Shown: positions 11,812 through 23,746 of the stretch, piece by piece
Layout: each line of letters begins with the position of its first letter
How positions within the stretch are numbered: the stretch's first letter is position 1
From: Xiphophorus maculatus
Taxonomy: Eukaryota; Chordata; Actinopteri; Cyprinodontiformes; Poeciliidae
Assembly (NCBI RefSeq): GCF_002775205.1
Contig: NC_036453.1
Location: forward strand, 14,147,594-14,211,593
Direction: 5' to 3'
Length of the DNA stretch: 64,000 bases
Translations under genes and position numbers: made by a program
Notes under the pieces: model-generated
The model's input: the letters and a program-made list of their open reading frames with translations, nothing else
The model's database searches: none
Told to the model about the DNA's origin: nothing

Positions 11812-14800
11812 TCAAGTTCCTCGGGACAACACCTCACTCTTCCATATGACCGCCAAGTTCTTATCAGTGAGCGCCACCAGGTAGTGAAGCTCTGGGTCCA
11901 TCGCCACACTGTTGATGGAGGGGCCCTCAATCCGGCCCAGGCCTTTCCTCACCGGGGTCGGCCATTCTAGCACCTGGAGAAACAAGAAAACGCATTGGAG
12001 CAAATGGAATATCCTAAAATTATTTATTTATTCTTCACGTTATTTCTTCTTTTGAAATAAATAAAAATGTTAAAATTGTCTGATGTCAAATATTTGCATT
12101 TTCTTAGACACTTATGGAATTCAATGACTGAGTCCACTAATACCAAGAGGTGCATCTTAATTTAGAATACCATCAAAGCTTCATTTATTTTACTAATTCA
12201 GTTAAGAAAATGAACCTTATTATAAACAGACCAATGCCACAAAGAGGGATATATTTAAAGTGTTTATTTTTCTTACTTTTAATTACAGCTCATGAAAACT
12301 CATGCCTACTTCAAGCAGTCAGATGTTTATATTCATGGTCATTTTGGCAAAATTAGCAACAGAGTTAGCAATACTCAACAACCATAAAACTGACAACATG
12401 AACAAAATTTTGTCTGTCCCAAAAAAAATCACTTCCTGAAACCGAATAGTTAGGTGTGCAGTAACAAATTTGACTGACTGAGGGCGATATACCATGTTGT
12501 GGAACATGTTGGGTGTCAACATGATTGAAACTAGCGCTTCAGCATTAGCTTATGCTAATACCACGTTAGCATTAGCGGAACTAAAATTTATGATTGGTGC
12601 TTTAGGGTTAGCACAACTAACTTTTTCGTTAGCGGTGCCAACCCCTCTCGGTGTAAAACTGAGTGGGAGGAAAAAGTGCAGTAGAAAACAGTGCAAAAGC
12701 AAAAGGGAAAACTGCAGTAAAGCTAACTGAAGAGTTCAGGGGCAGATTCACAATGTTTGGAGTGCGGCCAAAGATAAAGACTGGTTACAGCTGTTAATTC
12801 TCACTTAGGATCAGGAGAAAAAGAACTGGACTTTTGCTCAGTGGTCCAAAGTCCTGTTTTCAGATGACAGTGAAGTTTGCATTTCATGAGCATCCCAGTA
12901 AAACAACAGACTGACCCCCTCCATGCTAAGCTACATTGTGACAGTAATTCTTACAAAAGGAGCCCAGACCAAATATTGACTTCATATACCGTAAAAATAA
13001 CTGGACAAACTGTTCAGTAGGTCCATATTTGTTATTATTAATCAGTTTTTTTAGGTTATGGGTTGTAATCTGAGCAACCCAAAATGTGAATAACCATCTG
13101 TTTTAGCACACAACGTTTAGCAGTCGACAGATGCCTGCAGAAGGTTTGTTTACATCCTGCTTGTTTACTAGATGAGATCTTCCACCATCTGGCTCCAGTT
13201 CAGCCCAGCCACCATCTTCTCAGATTTCTGCCACAAGCTTGCATAGCATATCGTTACTTTAAGCACCAACTGTTCAAACCAAAGCGATGTTTATCCTCCT
13301 GACTCTTCTACTGTAGTCTATCAAGGTCGGCAGAGAGAGAAAAAAGGAAAAAAATGGAGTAGAAATGAAATACCTCAGTGGGTGGAATGGTTTTCCCTAT
13401 CTGACCGCTGTTCTTCTGGAGGTTGGTGACGTGATAAGTCCATATTCGTCCCTTGTCGTCACCACAAACTATGTAGGCCCGTCCTGAAGACGACACATGC
13501 AGGAAGTTAGTGCTTCTGCTACAAACAAACAGCCAGGAACATTCAGCAGCCGGCCCCAAACATCCAGCCAACCGAATAAATCAGGAATGTCAAACTCCAG
13601 TCCTCGAGGGCTGATGTTCTCTAACTGTACATGACAGAAGGTTCTACAGGTTCTACAGCGTCCTGCTAATGATTGCATTATGTGACATCGGACCTGAAGG
13701 GCTGGAGACACCTGAGATGTGGTTTCTGAAGACCCTTGCCAAAACATTTACAGTTGCACATTAAAAACAATCCAACCAATTATAAAACAAATGGATAAAG
13801 ACACTCGGTGGCAAAGAGAGGGCAGGTACTGCTTTATTTAGGGTTCCAACACAGTTATTATGTTAAAATTACATTTTTGGACAAACCAAAGTATGGATGG
13901 CTGGATGGGTATAAATCTTTGAGAAAAAGCCTGAGGCCAACAGAACCATTATCTTCAGCCTTTGTTTTCCTCTCCAGATCTGAACTCTGATCAGATCCTG
14001 GAGTTTTCCAGTCGGTAGGAACCCCGGAGCGTCTAGACGGGTCATCCGGCCAGGTCCAGCAGAACTCACCTGGGCAGGTGTTCAGAGACAGGTACGGAAC
14101 GTCGGTGACGGCCCACTGCAGCTCAGCCAAAACCACGGCGCACACCGACCCGCTCCTCTTGTCCGGCCGCTGACTCCTGGTGCCACTCCAGCTCCACAGG
14201 TAAATGGACCCGTGGGTGTGGCTCTTGGAGGCTGGTGTAGCGCCCCCCACGGGCAGCAAAAAGAAACAAGGGAAGTTTGTGTTTTAAACTCAGAACCTCA
14301 AACCACCAGGATAAAATTGAACAATAAACACTATTAAACCATTTATAGTTGTCTAAGAATTAATTACTTACATCTTACAGCACCATCATGTGGTCTTTAA
14401 CCAGAACTACATCTGATAATGAAGAAATCTAACTTACCCACTACATCATCAGTGAGAAAACTCAACCCATCAATAGTGTGGTAGTTGTGTTGTTTGTCCT
14501 CCATCTTATAAACGGGGAAAGTTATTTCCATTTTGTTTGACCTTATAAGAAAAACCCAACAACAATCAGTGCTGGCTGGTCATCATGGAGCTTTGCAACG
14601 CGTTTCCTGATTAATCCTAGAACCTCTAAAGTTCCTTCACCTCTTCGTGGTGCTGTTGGCTCCCAGCTGTGTGTTGTAGCAGAGCAGGCCGTCCTCGCAG
14701 GCCGTCAGCAGGTGTGTGTCGGGGGAGGACGGGGGCAGGCAGATGTGCAGAGGAGTGGTGCCGACCTCCAACGTCAGCAGCTGACTGCAGGGAGGACGAG

Positions 14801-17800
14801 AAGGGAGTTCAAGAAAAGCCCTTAAAAACATCTGGACTGGTTCGGATCGTTCCACAGTTTAAATTCAGTTCAAATCATTTTATTTATTAAGTGAAATTAA
14901 CTCAATCATCCAAGTATTTTCAAACAGTCGCTCTGAGAAGAATGAACCTCCAGTAGCAGTTAGACCTCCAACGAATCTAATGAGGCCTCTGACTGAAGAT
15001 TGTTGCTGTATGACAGCCTCAGACGATATTCCACAGCAACTTGTCCTGGATGACACCATCGGTTATTGTCAAGCTCTGCTAATCCACCTCATTTGCTTTT
15101 GCAGTTCTTCTTTAAATCTCTGTATGGCTGTACACTTAGGGAGATGTTGGAGTAGGGGATATGATCTTTTTCCCATCCTGATGGATGAGAAAGGATCTCT
15201 AATCTGTGGATCTGGAAAAATTTGCTACAACCTACCAAGATTTCATCAGCAGCTGTGTTTCTGTCCAACTCTGATGTGAATTTTGAGCGAAGAAAAAAAA
15301 AAAGAAGGAAATTTGTCATGTTTCCATCTTCCAGTTCAGAGCGATTCAAACAGGCCACACTAAGCAAAATTTCTTCAAATGTTAAAAGTATGAATGGCTG
15401 TAAACTGGCATACACCTCAGAAAGATGGAGACTCCTCGCCTCTGTGTGCTGGAGGTTTTGTGCCTCTGGTAAGGTACAGACCCACAGGTAGATGGGAGCG
15501 TTCATTGTATCGGAGTTTACTCTGCAAATGTGTTTCCATCTCATCTTTACTGCATTAACTCCTTTTTCGGAACAGCCTAAAACCACATCAAACTTTTTTT
15601 GTGAAACTGGGGGAAGTTATTCCAAATTTTACCATTTCCATCAAGATTTTCTAACGCGATACTTCAAAATGCGCATAAAAAACTGATGGAAACACGGTTT
15701 CAGCCATGTTTCAAGGACAGAAGGGTTAATTTGGTTTGATTTTCTTGCCATTCTGTGTTTTTTCTCTGGGTTTGTTTCAAACTGCAGACAGGAAGTCTTT
15801 CTTCTTGCCAGTCTTCCATAAAAAGCCAGCATGCATAAAAGCGCATGACTAACAGTTACCGCGTTGACAAATGTGGATCAAATGCATGATGTTCCGTTTC
15901 CTCTTCCAACACTGCTTTATGTTGATCCGTCACATAAAATCCCGATGAAACCTGAGAAAGTTCCGGAGAAATGATTTTGGGTTAAAAGAACTTCATTCAG
16001 TCAAACTTACACAACTTTGAAGTTGAAATGCTTGTCCACTCCTCCGATATCCCACATGATTATTTTGTTGTCGTAGGAGCCGGCTGTAAGAAAACACAGG
16101 CTGAAGTTGGTAAAAGACAAAAATAAATAAAGAGGAACCAAACTGAATGAGGCAGAGCGCTGTTGACAGCAGAGATGTGTGTAAAATGTACAAAGATCTG
16201 AATGGTGAGGCTAGAATGAGCATTTATATAAAAATCTGATAAACTCAAGGGAAAAATAAAGTCAAATCCCTGCAAAATTAAGAAGACAACTAAACAAGGC
16301 AGGAATGATTTAAAACAGTTGTGTTCAAACTTTTTTAACTACTGGTGGCCCACAACATTCATTAAATGAAAAAATGTGTTTATTGTGATGGGTTTTTTTT
16401 TTTATTTTGATTGCACCCACTCAACAATAAACATTTTTTAAAATAAAATCTGAATATTAAAAAAGATCCAAAAATAAAAAGGGGCTTCAGATGGGCTTCA
16501 AAAGGGCCTTAATTGAAGAAAAATTGACAATTTCCCATTTTTTGGAAATTCTTGACTTGTGGTGAGGAGCCGAACAAAATAATTTCAAGAGCCACAAATG
16601 GTCCCCATGAAAGACTTCAGACACCCTTGATTTAAAATGTGCTGTTTATTTATTCTATTCAAGTTTATTTAATCAAGGACAGCTCAGTAAAAAATGTTAC
16701 ATGATAAAACCAAGCAGCTCTTATTTTGTACGAAGGGTTCCTGGCTAATTTGCAAATCCAGCAAAATTAGAAATTAAGGATTCCCATCTCACACACCCAC
16801 ACACACACGTGCTGAATTACGGTAACTATTAGTAAAAAATCCACGAGATGCACAACCGAGGAGATGCATATCAGCTATTTTTAACTCACCTTGGAATTTT
16901 TAATTCACCTGGGAATTAAAACGTCTAACTCTATGATGATGAAGAGGTGGATGTTAAAACCGTGTCGGATGTTCAAGCCTGACAGTCTGGATAATCACTT
17001 TCCTATTTAAACCTTTTGTCCTGCTGATTTCATTTTCTTTTGGTTTGAAATGACATCTGGTCAGTAAAAACTCACTGAAGAGGAAGTTCCCCTGCCGGTG
17101 GCTGAAGCGGAGCACCGACAGCGACTTCCGGCTGGCTCTGAACTCGCCGTACGCCATGTTGTTCCTGGGGTGGATCAACTTGACGAGTCCTCTCTTTCCG
17201 CCGGCGGCGAGGACACTGCAGGGCTGAGACGGAGCGCTGCCACCTCTGGACATCAACACAGTGGTCCAGGCCAGGGAGAAGAACTCCTGTCGTCAGGGGT
17301 AACAAGCATGAAGATAATTTACAGTTTTTTTTATTAATTTTTTTATTTTTTAATTAGGTTAGAGTTGGACAAATACATCAGTAACAATATTTATTGCGAT
17401 AGACACATGATCAGTATCACTATATAATATGTCTTGATAGGAAATTCAGTACAATCATTTCACTGAACTCCAATCCAGAACCACACAGCACTGTGGGGGA
17501 TGAAGGCAGAGGAAAGGATTTAGCCGCTCAACCTCTCCTGGCCACCTAAGTGAGTTTGGTGGTATCAACTAGCTCACTCACTCCTTGGTTACCTAGCAAC
17601 AACCTGCAGGGTAACAAGCAGTTTCAAGTTCCTCTCAGCTTTGGTTACCTAGTAACAACCTGTTGAGTAACTTGCGCAGCAGCAGTTTAAGGTTTTGCCT
17701 CTGTGCCTCAGAACTGCTTAAAAAACTAAACAATGGAGTGAAATGAAAACTGTGGATAAAACAGAAAGGTTTGGCAGTATTTCAGATATTTAATCAATAA

Positions 17801-18588
17801 TTATCGATATTGACAGATAAGAAACGCTTATATCGTGAATATTTTCAGCCATATCCTCCAGCCCTGATATTGTTACAGACTTAATTTTCTTACAATGGAA
17901 AATGTTAATTATTCGTCTTTTTACGACCAGATTTTTATAAGTAGAGTCATGTCTATCCAGAGCCTTTTTCTGAAAAGCCCACTTTGCTGCAGCAAATTTT
18001 TTTAACTCAGTTAAAATTAGGAAGAGCTTTGAAAGAAATTCTTTCAAAACTCCTGCTTTTATAACTGAGAAAAAGGTCGTTCAACCAAGTCCTAAAGAAT
18101 TTGAAAATGGCACTTTTAATATGGCAAATGTGGAAAATTGTATTTTTCTTTTGGAAGTTTGTTGATCTACAATGAACAAAATCCAAAAATAAAATAAATT
18201 AAATTTTGACTCGACAATTTTGGCCCGTGCTACAAAACGTTTGGACACCCCTGCTGTAAATAAAACGTACCTCTCCTGGAACTTTGTACTTCTTCATCAC
18301 CTTCCCCGTTTCACAGTCGATCACGCAGACCGAGTCTCCTCCACATGTTGCCACCAATCGGCTTCCTGCTGTCGAAGTAGGAGAGGTGAATTCAGTCGCT
18401 CCATTTTTAATATTTTAAGCTCTCATACCCCGTTTAATCTAGAAAAATATCAGGGAAAAAGAAGAGGCGGTACCACTGGACTCTGACTGCGGCTGGAAGG
18501 CGCAGGCCCACAGCTGGGTGGAGACGTCGTCTGGGCTGTCCTGCTTACTGTGGCACTGCAGAGCATGTAGTGGCTTCAGAGAGACTGG
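11812..18588 (-). CDS. lrwd1: lrwd1 exons for the WD-repeat domain
   Basis: Nine exons encode roughly residues 350-740. Conserved blocks follow the mammalian order: LHALQCHSKQDSPDD and TQLWACAFQP, VATCGGDSVCVIDCETGK, FFSLAWTTVLMS, GSYDNKIIMWDIGG, ACEDGLLCYNTQLG, ASKSHTHGSIYLWSWSGT, YIVCGDDKGRIWTYHVTNL and LVALTDKNLAVIWKSE. The repeated Trp-Asp-like ends (MWDI, LWSW, IWTY, VIWK) mark beta-propeller blades. In known LRWD1 this half contacts ORC and modified histone H3. The last exon ends at a TGA at 11814-11812. Confidence 0.92.
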
Positions 18589-21500
18589 CTGCAGGAGGAG
18601 AAAAGAGCAGAAATCAGAAACGTTCAAACACGGAGGAAACAAAAAATTCACAACTTGAAGCTGCAACTGAACTTTGGCTTTGTAATAAAATAAACATCAA
18701 CAGGTTAACTATCTTTGCATTCAGCACCAAGATGTCACTCTGACCACACTGACCCCCTACTGTGGGATATGGTGGTGGCAGCATCATAATACGGGGATGT
18801 ATATCTTCAGCAGGGACTGGGAAACTGGTCGGAGTTCATGGAAAAACCTATAGTTTATCATGTTGTACTTCAACAAAAAAAAAACACAGAGTGGAGCGTC
18901 TCTGTTCTTATATTACCTTTGTTTTGTTGCAAGCCTTTATGATGGGCAGCACATGAACGTTTCTGTGAGGCTGTGCAGCCTTCGCTTCCTCTCTGCTCAG
19001 GTTTACTTTCTGCTCCGCCTCTTTGACCTCTTTGGCCTTGGCTCTCCTCCTGGGCGTCTCTGCCCTCGTCTCTGCCTTGTTGGGGGTTGAGGGACCCCAG
19101 TTCGGCTTCTGGGGACTCATCCTGCTCTGGGTGCCTGTCAGTGGTTTGAGGCGGGGGCTGGATTTGCGAGGACTGCTTTCAGCGGGTGATTCAGGGAGGT
19201 CGGCACGCAGCTTTTTGCGGGGTGTCAGGCTGATGAAGGCGTCTGCTGCTGCGTCCACCTGTTTCCTCTTAGGGGGTGCAGATACATCCTGAGGTAAACA
19301 AACCCAATATGAAGTTTGAAACGCAGCATTAAAGCAGCTAGATCCGATAAAGAACGAGTATTGATGCAGTTCTTACGGTGTCGTCGTTGTTCTCAGTTTG
19401 AGCTTCATCATCCGAGTCCTCCTTCGGTTCCGCCAGAGAGCGCAGATACTCCTTAGCCAGAATTTCCACCTGCAGATCCCAACATGCGGTAAAATGACCA
19501 TCATGGCTGCAGAAAGTGTTTACCTTTCAGAACTTACCCTCCATTTGGTGAAATCAGCCACGGAACTGGGGCCGAATTTAACTTGCTTACGAGCGGCGCT
19601 CACAAACTTCTCTTCGAGGGAAGACAGCTTCTCAGCAGAGACGGGATCCGGGAGACTGAAGCTCCTCTCCCAAACAGCAATCATCTAAAAAGAGTCAAAA
19701 GCAAAACGTAGTGCAAAAGGAACCAGACTGCAGACGCACATGGGCACAACGATTACTGCTGTAGACCGGTTGTTAGTGTTTCTCCATTAGCAACAGTTCA
19801 CTTCTACTCAACTCCACACAGTTTGGCTTGTTTATGGAGGAATTTTACTGCCAAAAGTTAAGAGCTTTCATTTACAATTACATAGCATGATTTCATATCT
19901 TTGCACTCAAAACTTCTGCTCTTTTTTTTAGACCTTTGTTTTCATGCGCACAAACGTTTTCTCTGCACCAATCACAGCTGTTTAAGATGACATCGGCAGA
20001 TATGTATTTATTTTGCAATTACACCAATTTCTCTGGTGCTTTTGAGTTTTAACAATATATGTGTTTGTTCCCAATTTAAAGGTTAGGGACAATCTGTTGT
20101 ATGAAATTATTTTACATGAAGTTACTGTCCCATTATGTACAATTATTGTTTTCTTTTTGTGACTCTGTCATTTTCTTCACATTATTATTTGAATTATTCA
20201 TGCTTCCCCAGGCTAATCTTCTGTTGTTATGTGAACACTTTTGTGTCTTGTTGTTGTTCATTGTTAGGAATAAAGTTTTTGAAAAATAAAATACAGCTTA
20301 AACTTTGATCAGTCACCACTGTGAGTTTTTAAAAGTGACGGGTTTGATTTTTGCTCTCGTGAATGTCCAGTTAGAAAACCGCTAAATTGACAAAAACAAA
20401 TGATTATTCTTTTATAAACATGTCATTACTTCCTGACAATTGCAACAATAAGATAAAGTTATTTTACTTTTTTTTTTTTTTACATAGGGTCTAATTGGTT
20501 GTGGTAGATTTCCCCATCTACTAAATGAAGTCATCATCATTTAAAAACAGAAGCAATAGGTTTCATTTATGTCAATGGATATTTCCCTTCATTAATGCGT
20601 CATTTTCATACCCTGGTCCTCAGGTTGTCGCTGTAAACGTATCTCAAACGGTTGGCAGTGGCAGTGACATCCTTGCTGTTGTAAATCCGCAGATTGGGCA
20701 GCAACACAAACAGCTTGTAATTATCACTCACCTGAAACACAAGAGCAAGCAAAATTAAGACAAAGCTGGCCAACCTTACACACAACAAGATCATATTTTA
20801 TTTCTTTAAAATCAAATTTCTAACTGTTTATTTATAGTTTCCCTCAGCAGCGTAAGCGTTAATTAAAATCTAAATCAGGGATGCACAACGTGTCTGCATG
20901 AATATCCGTGTCGGCCATTTCAACATGACGTTGACAACCAATGTTTATTTTCATCCTGTTATCATTACGTATTGGGCATATATATTACAGAAGTAAATTA
21001 TGCTCATGGAGAGGCCCGGTCAGTCTCCACACAAACTGAAGTTTTCAGTTACCCAGAAACAAAAAGGATTGAGAAGGTCTCTGGGTCCAAATCCCTCCTA
21101 AGATCTGGGGAAATCTGCTGATCAACAAAGGTTTTGAATACATTTTGAAACTGAAAATAAATTAAACAAAAGTCATTTAAAAGTGAAAAAATATTGAAAC
21201 AAAGAAAAAAGCAATAAAAAAAAATCTAATAATGTTTGACCTGAAAACAGAAATTCAAACATTTTAGAAACTATTTTTCAGATTCAAGGTTTTTTTTTTT
21301 AATTTTTATTTCAGTTTAAAAAAAATTTTCCCCAGTTTCAAACATTTTAGCACATTTTATGGCCCCAATTTCGGTCCATATTTTTCTCTTAGTTTCAAGT
21401 AATTTTCTGCTGGGTTATAAAGTACTAAATGATCTCAATGACGTGCTAAATCATTTGTAACTTTTATATGCCTTTCCGTTACATTACAGAACCAAAGAAA

Positions 21501-22417
21501 ATCCTTTGAACGTGACAGAAAGCTTACAGTGATATAAAGGTTGTCGTCCATCTTGAGCTCTTCCAGAGCCCTGAGGGACTTCAGGGTGGTGACGTCCTCC
21601 ATCTGGTTATCGCTCAGGTCCAGGTACCGGAGCGCAGGCAGCTCCAAACACTTAGGGAACTCTTGCAGCCTGTTTCCAGACAGATCCCAACGCTCCAGCG
21701 ACCTCAGGCGTGACAGCAGCTTCACAGGAAGGTCCTCAAGCTTCAGCGCCATCTTAGACAGACTGAGAAAAATCTGATACGTTTAAATTGGTGTTTCCAC
21801 AGGGATATAGACTCTACAATGTTGCATATGTCCGTTTTACTTTACTTGACTAGAGTTACATCCTGTATTCCTTCAACATGTACGTGCAAACGGCGCTTAG
21901 AGTTTAGTAGAGGCCAGTTAGTTTTTCCACGTGCGTGTATATCTTGCAATAAAAGAAGTGGACCCAAAACAAAGCCGTGGGGTACCCCACATGTAGCAGT
22001 TTATTCATACACTGAAGTCTCTGATAGAAAAAGGAAGACGCTCCACAGCTACAGTTTTGAAGGAACATTAGAGATGCTAAAATGAGGGACTAAAGTTGCA
22101 GAGAATCAGCGTGTTGCTCTTTAGGTTCCTCCATGATTGTTTCTTTTACTAGCAATAAAAGTTCCCATGTTTCAAACTGTGCTGCACTCAGAGGGTACAA
22201 TAAGTAGGTCTGCAAGTCAATGAATAACATTGAGATTCTTTGAGTGCAGCTTCACTTTGTATCTAAATATCTGGATAAAGCGAGGACACAGTGGTAAATT
22301 AATAGAAGAACATGCAAAAATTGAAAATGTTACTCACTTCAGAGTTTCGATCTGTTCCAACTTGTTGGTTTTTGGAGACCCTTTCTCCAATAGAAGCTTC
22401 TCTGTAATTTTCTCCAT
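11812..22417 (-). CDS. lrwd1: lrwd1: leucine-rich repeat and WD repeat protein 1 (ORC-associated)
   Basis: LRWD1 (ORCA) is a nuclear protein that binds the origin recognition complex and repressive histone marks, supporting pre-replication complex loading and heterochromatin. Minus-strand coding exons are 22417-22338, 21762-21528, 20731-20612, 19684-19538, 19469-19377, 19288-18917, 18588-18474, 18365-18271, 17286-17076, 16083-16011, 14784-14641, 14541-14438, 14231-14070, 13483-13374 and 11973-11812. All phases agree and give about 740 residues, longer than the mammalian protein (about 650). An N-terminal leucine-rich repeat block, a charged Ser/Pro/Lys linker and C-terminal WD repeats follow in family order. 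The gene is complete, reads toward bckdk, and is divergent from alkbh4. Confidence 0.95.
12145..12930 (+). mobile_element. Degenerate Tc1/mariner-like remnant in an lrwd1 intron
   Basis: The first part (12145-12420) resembles the end of a teleost Tc1-type element. The later part (about 12830-12886) still translates in pieces to a Tc1 transposase-like segment (NWTFAQWSKVLFSDDSE) before a stop. Between them is AT-rich DNA with repeated GCATTAGC words. The frame is broken, so it is inactive. Confidence 0.6.
15250..15692. mobile_element. MITE of the TTTCCAT family in an lrwd1 intron
   Basis: It starts AGCTGTGTTTCTGTCC and ends TGATGGAAACACGG, with internal similarity to 7222-7745 (for example TGCAAATGTGTTTCCATCTC at 15524-15543 and AAATGTGTTTCCATCTCTCC at 7566-7585). 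No intact coding frame. Confidence 0.5.
16316..16632. mobile_element. hAT-like non-autonomous element in an lrwd1 intron
   Basis: One end reads GTTCAAACTTTTTTAACTACTGGTGGCCC and the other AGAGCCACAAATGGTCCCC...CAGACACCCTTGA, an imperfect inverted repeat of the same family seen elsewhere in the window. It has no coding capacity. Confidence 0.5.
18700..18860 (+). pseudogene. Tc1 transposase fragment in an lrwd1 intron
   Basis: The stretch translates to GYGGGSIIIRGCISSAGTGK, the Tc1 transposase block that normally reads like GGGSIMVWGCFSAAGTG. Only this short fragment remains, opposite in strand to lrwd1. Confidence 0.65.
20612..22417 (-). CDS. lrwd1: lrwd1 exons for the leucine-rich repeats
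   Basis: The first three coding exons encode residues 1-145. After a short Lys/Glu-rich start (MEKITEKLLLEKGS), leucine-rich repeat signatures recur at about 22-24 residue spacing: LEQIETLNLS, LERWDLSGNRLQEFP, LRYLDLSDNQMEDV and LEELKMDDNLYITV, then an LRR cap (LFVLLPNLRIYNSKDVT). The ATG inside the second coding exon (MALKLEDLP) is not the likely start, because the upstream exon supplies the first repeat in frame. Exon 1 has an acceptor-like CTGTTCCTGTAG just before ATTAACGATGG, which implies a separate non-coding first exon. Confidence 0.9.
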
Positions 22418-22552
22418 CGTTAATCTACAGGAACAGTTAGATTTTGGAAATAAAGACAGACAGATTTAAAGAATAGGCTTGAAATAGTGTCTGCTTCTAG
22501 ATTTCTATTTGCATAAATAGTTTAATCTATAGTTAAAGAAAAGAGATCATGT

Positions 22553-22575
22553 GTATATATATATATATATATATA
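22553..22575. repeat. (TA)n microsatellite
   Basis: About 11 TA units in the first lrwd1 intron, between the non-coding first exon and the exon with the start codon. Confidence 0.95.
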
Positions 22576-22924
22576 ACAACAACAATGGACTGATAGAGCT
22601 TTAATGTTTCACCGAAGATTCCAGGATTAAATAGTAATATTAGACTTTCATCAACATTGCGCTACCTTTGAGATTAATACAGTTAAGAGCAGAAAAGTAC
22701 AGTGGTTAAATTTAAAGGCCTGGTTGGTAAGTATTTTACAAATACCAACCAATACCATTTAACCGCGTTGGAAACGCAAACTGCTCAGTTTCTTTCCTAA
22801 TTTAACATTAATAACGACCCCAATAAACCTGTAGTTATGCTTCATGCTTCTGTCTCTTATAAAGAAATTCCAGGATAACAAATGTCTTAATAATTTCCAA
22901 AGATTTATAGATTAATTTACTTAC

Positions 22925-22990
22925 CAAAGCTCACTCAGCTTCTGCAACACTCCACACCACTCCGGAAACTGAGTTTCCCGGGGACACTGC
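22925..22990 (-). promoter_or_regulatory. lrwd1 non-coding first exon and proximal promoter
   Basis: On the minus strand a strong donor (GTAAGT at 22924-22919) ends a short candidate 5' UTR exon that pairs with the acceptor just before the lrwd1 ATG. The exon start is not defined. It contains the near-palindrome GGAAACTGAGTTTCC (22964-22978) and an ETS-like CCGGAA core, and lies next to a GC-rich patch with ACATCCGG near 22995-23003. No TATA box is seen. Confidence 0.5.
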
Positions 22991-23506
22991 GTCTACATCC
23001 GGTGGGCGTGGCCCCTGATGTATTTTTTTTTTCCACCCTGTATTTTGACTGAAAGGAATGTGAAGAATTCACCACAAACTGCATTTCGGTAAATGTGTGA
23101 CCAAGGTAAATACAACAAGGTAAATACTATTTCTGCTTCTTGTTGAAAATAAAATAAAAATCTTATTTGTTACTCATATTTACCCCCAATCTTTCAAAGT
23201 TTTCTCGTTCAAAATAGTAAAACAAAATATCACGGGATCCAAAATTCTACCAATGATTGATTTCCTATTAATTATTAATTCATTTCCTAATTGCATGTTC
23301 ATTGCATAAAATGTGTGTCCCGTTACTCTTAATTTTTTTAAAATGCCTTTCCCCTTTTCCCTAAACTCTTAATGCAAAATTGATTTAAGTCAAAACATTG
23401 AACGTGAGAGTTAATTATATTTATTTAAATCTTAAATTACTTAATCTCTTAAAGTCAAAGAAAAAAATATTTGTTTTAATTATGCTCCTAAATTTCTTTG
23501 GGAGGG

Positions 23507-23615
23507 TAATTTAATTTAATTTAATTTAATTTAATTTAATTTAATTTAATTTAATTTAATTTAATTTAATTTAATTTAATTTAATTTAATTTAATTTAAT
23601 TTAATTTAATTTAAT
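23507..23615. repeat. (TTTAA)n pentanucleotide microsatellite
   Basis: About 22 nearly perfect units of TTTAA run through this stretch, between the divergent genes lrwd1 and alkbh4. It is pure A/T and contains no coding signal. Confidence 0.98.
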
Positions 23616-23691
23616 TCTTTTAACTTTTGAAACATACAGTCAATAGGGGGCGCGTTCTGTTTTGCTGTGGCTCGTGAGTTCCTAATAAAAA

Positions 23692-23736
23692 AAGAAGAAG
23701 AAGAAGAAGAAGAAGAAGAAGAAGAAGAAGAAGAAG
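23692..23736 (+). repeat. (AAG/GAA)15 trinucleotide repeat just before the alkbh4 start
   Basis: Fifteen perfect AAG units form a purine-only strand ending 10 nt before the alkbh4 ATG, so it probably lies in the 5' UTR or core promoter. Long GAA/TTC tracts can form triplexes in other genomes; whether this short one does is unknown. Confidence 0.97.
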
Positions 23737-23746
23737 CACCAGAACA

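Larger units (their letters stand above)
22991..23746. promoter_or_regulatory. Divergent lrwd1/alkbh4 promoter interval
   Basis: This interval separates two head-to-head genes and probably holds both transcription starts. Next to lrwd1 it is GC-rich; most of the rest is AT-rich. It contains a long pentanucleotide array (23507-23615) and a GAA array (23692-23736). No other gene is visible. The shared-promoter reading is inferred from orientation and spacing. Confidence 0.5.

Noticed and set aside
21435-21752. MALKLEDLP ATG as the lrwd1 start
   Set aside because: An upstream exon (22417-22338) splices in frame and supplies the first leucine-rich repeat, so the start is further upstream.
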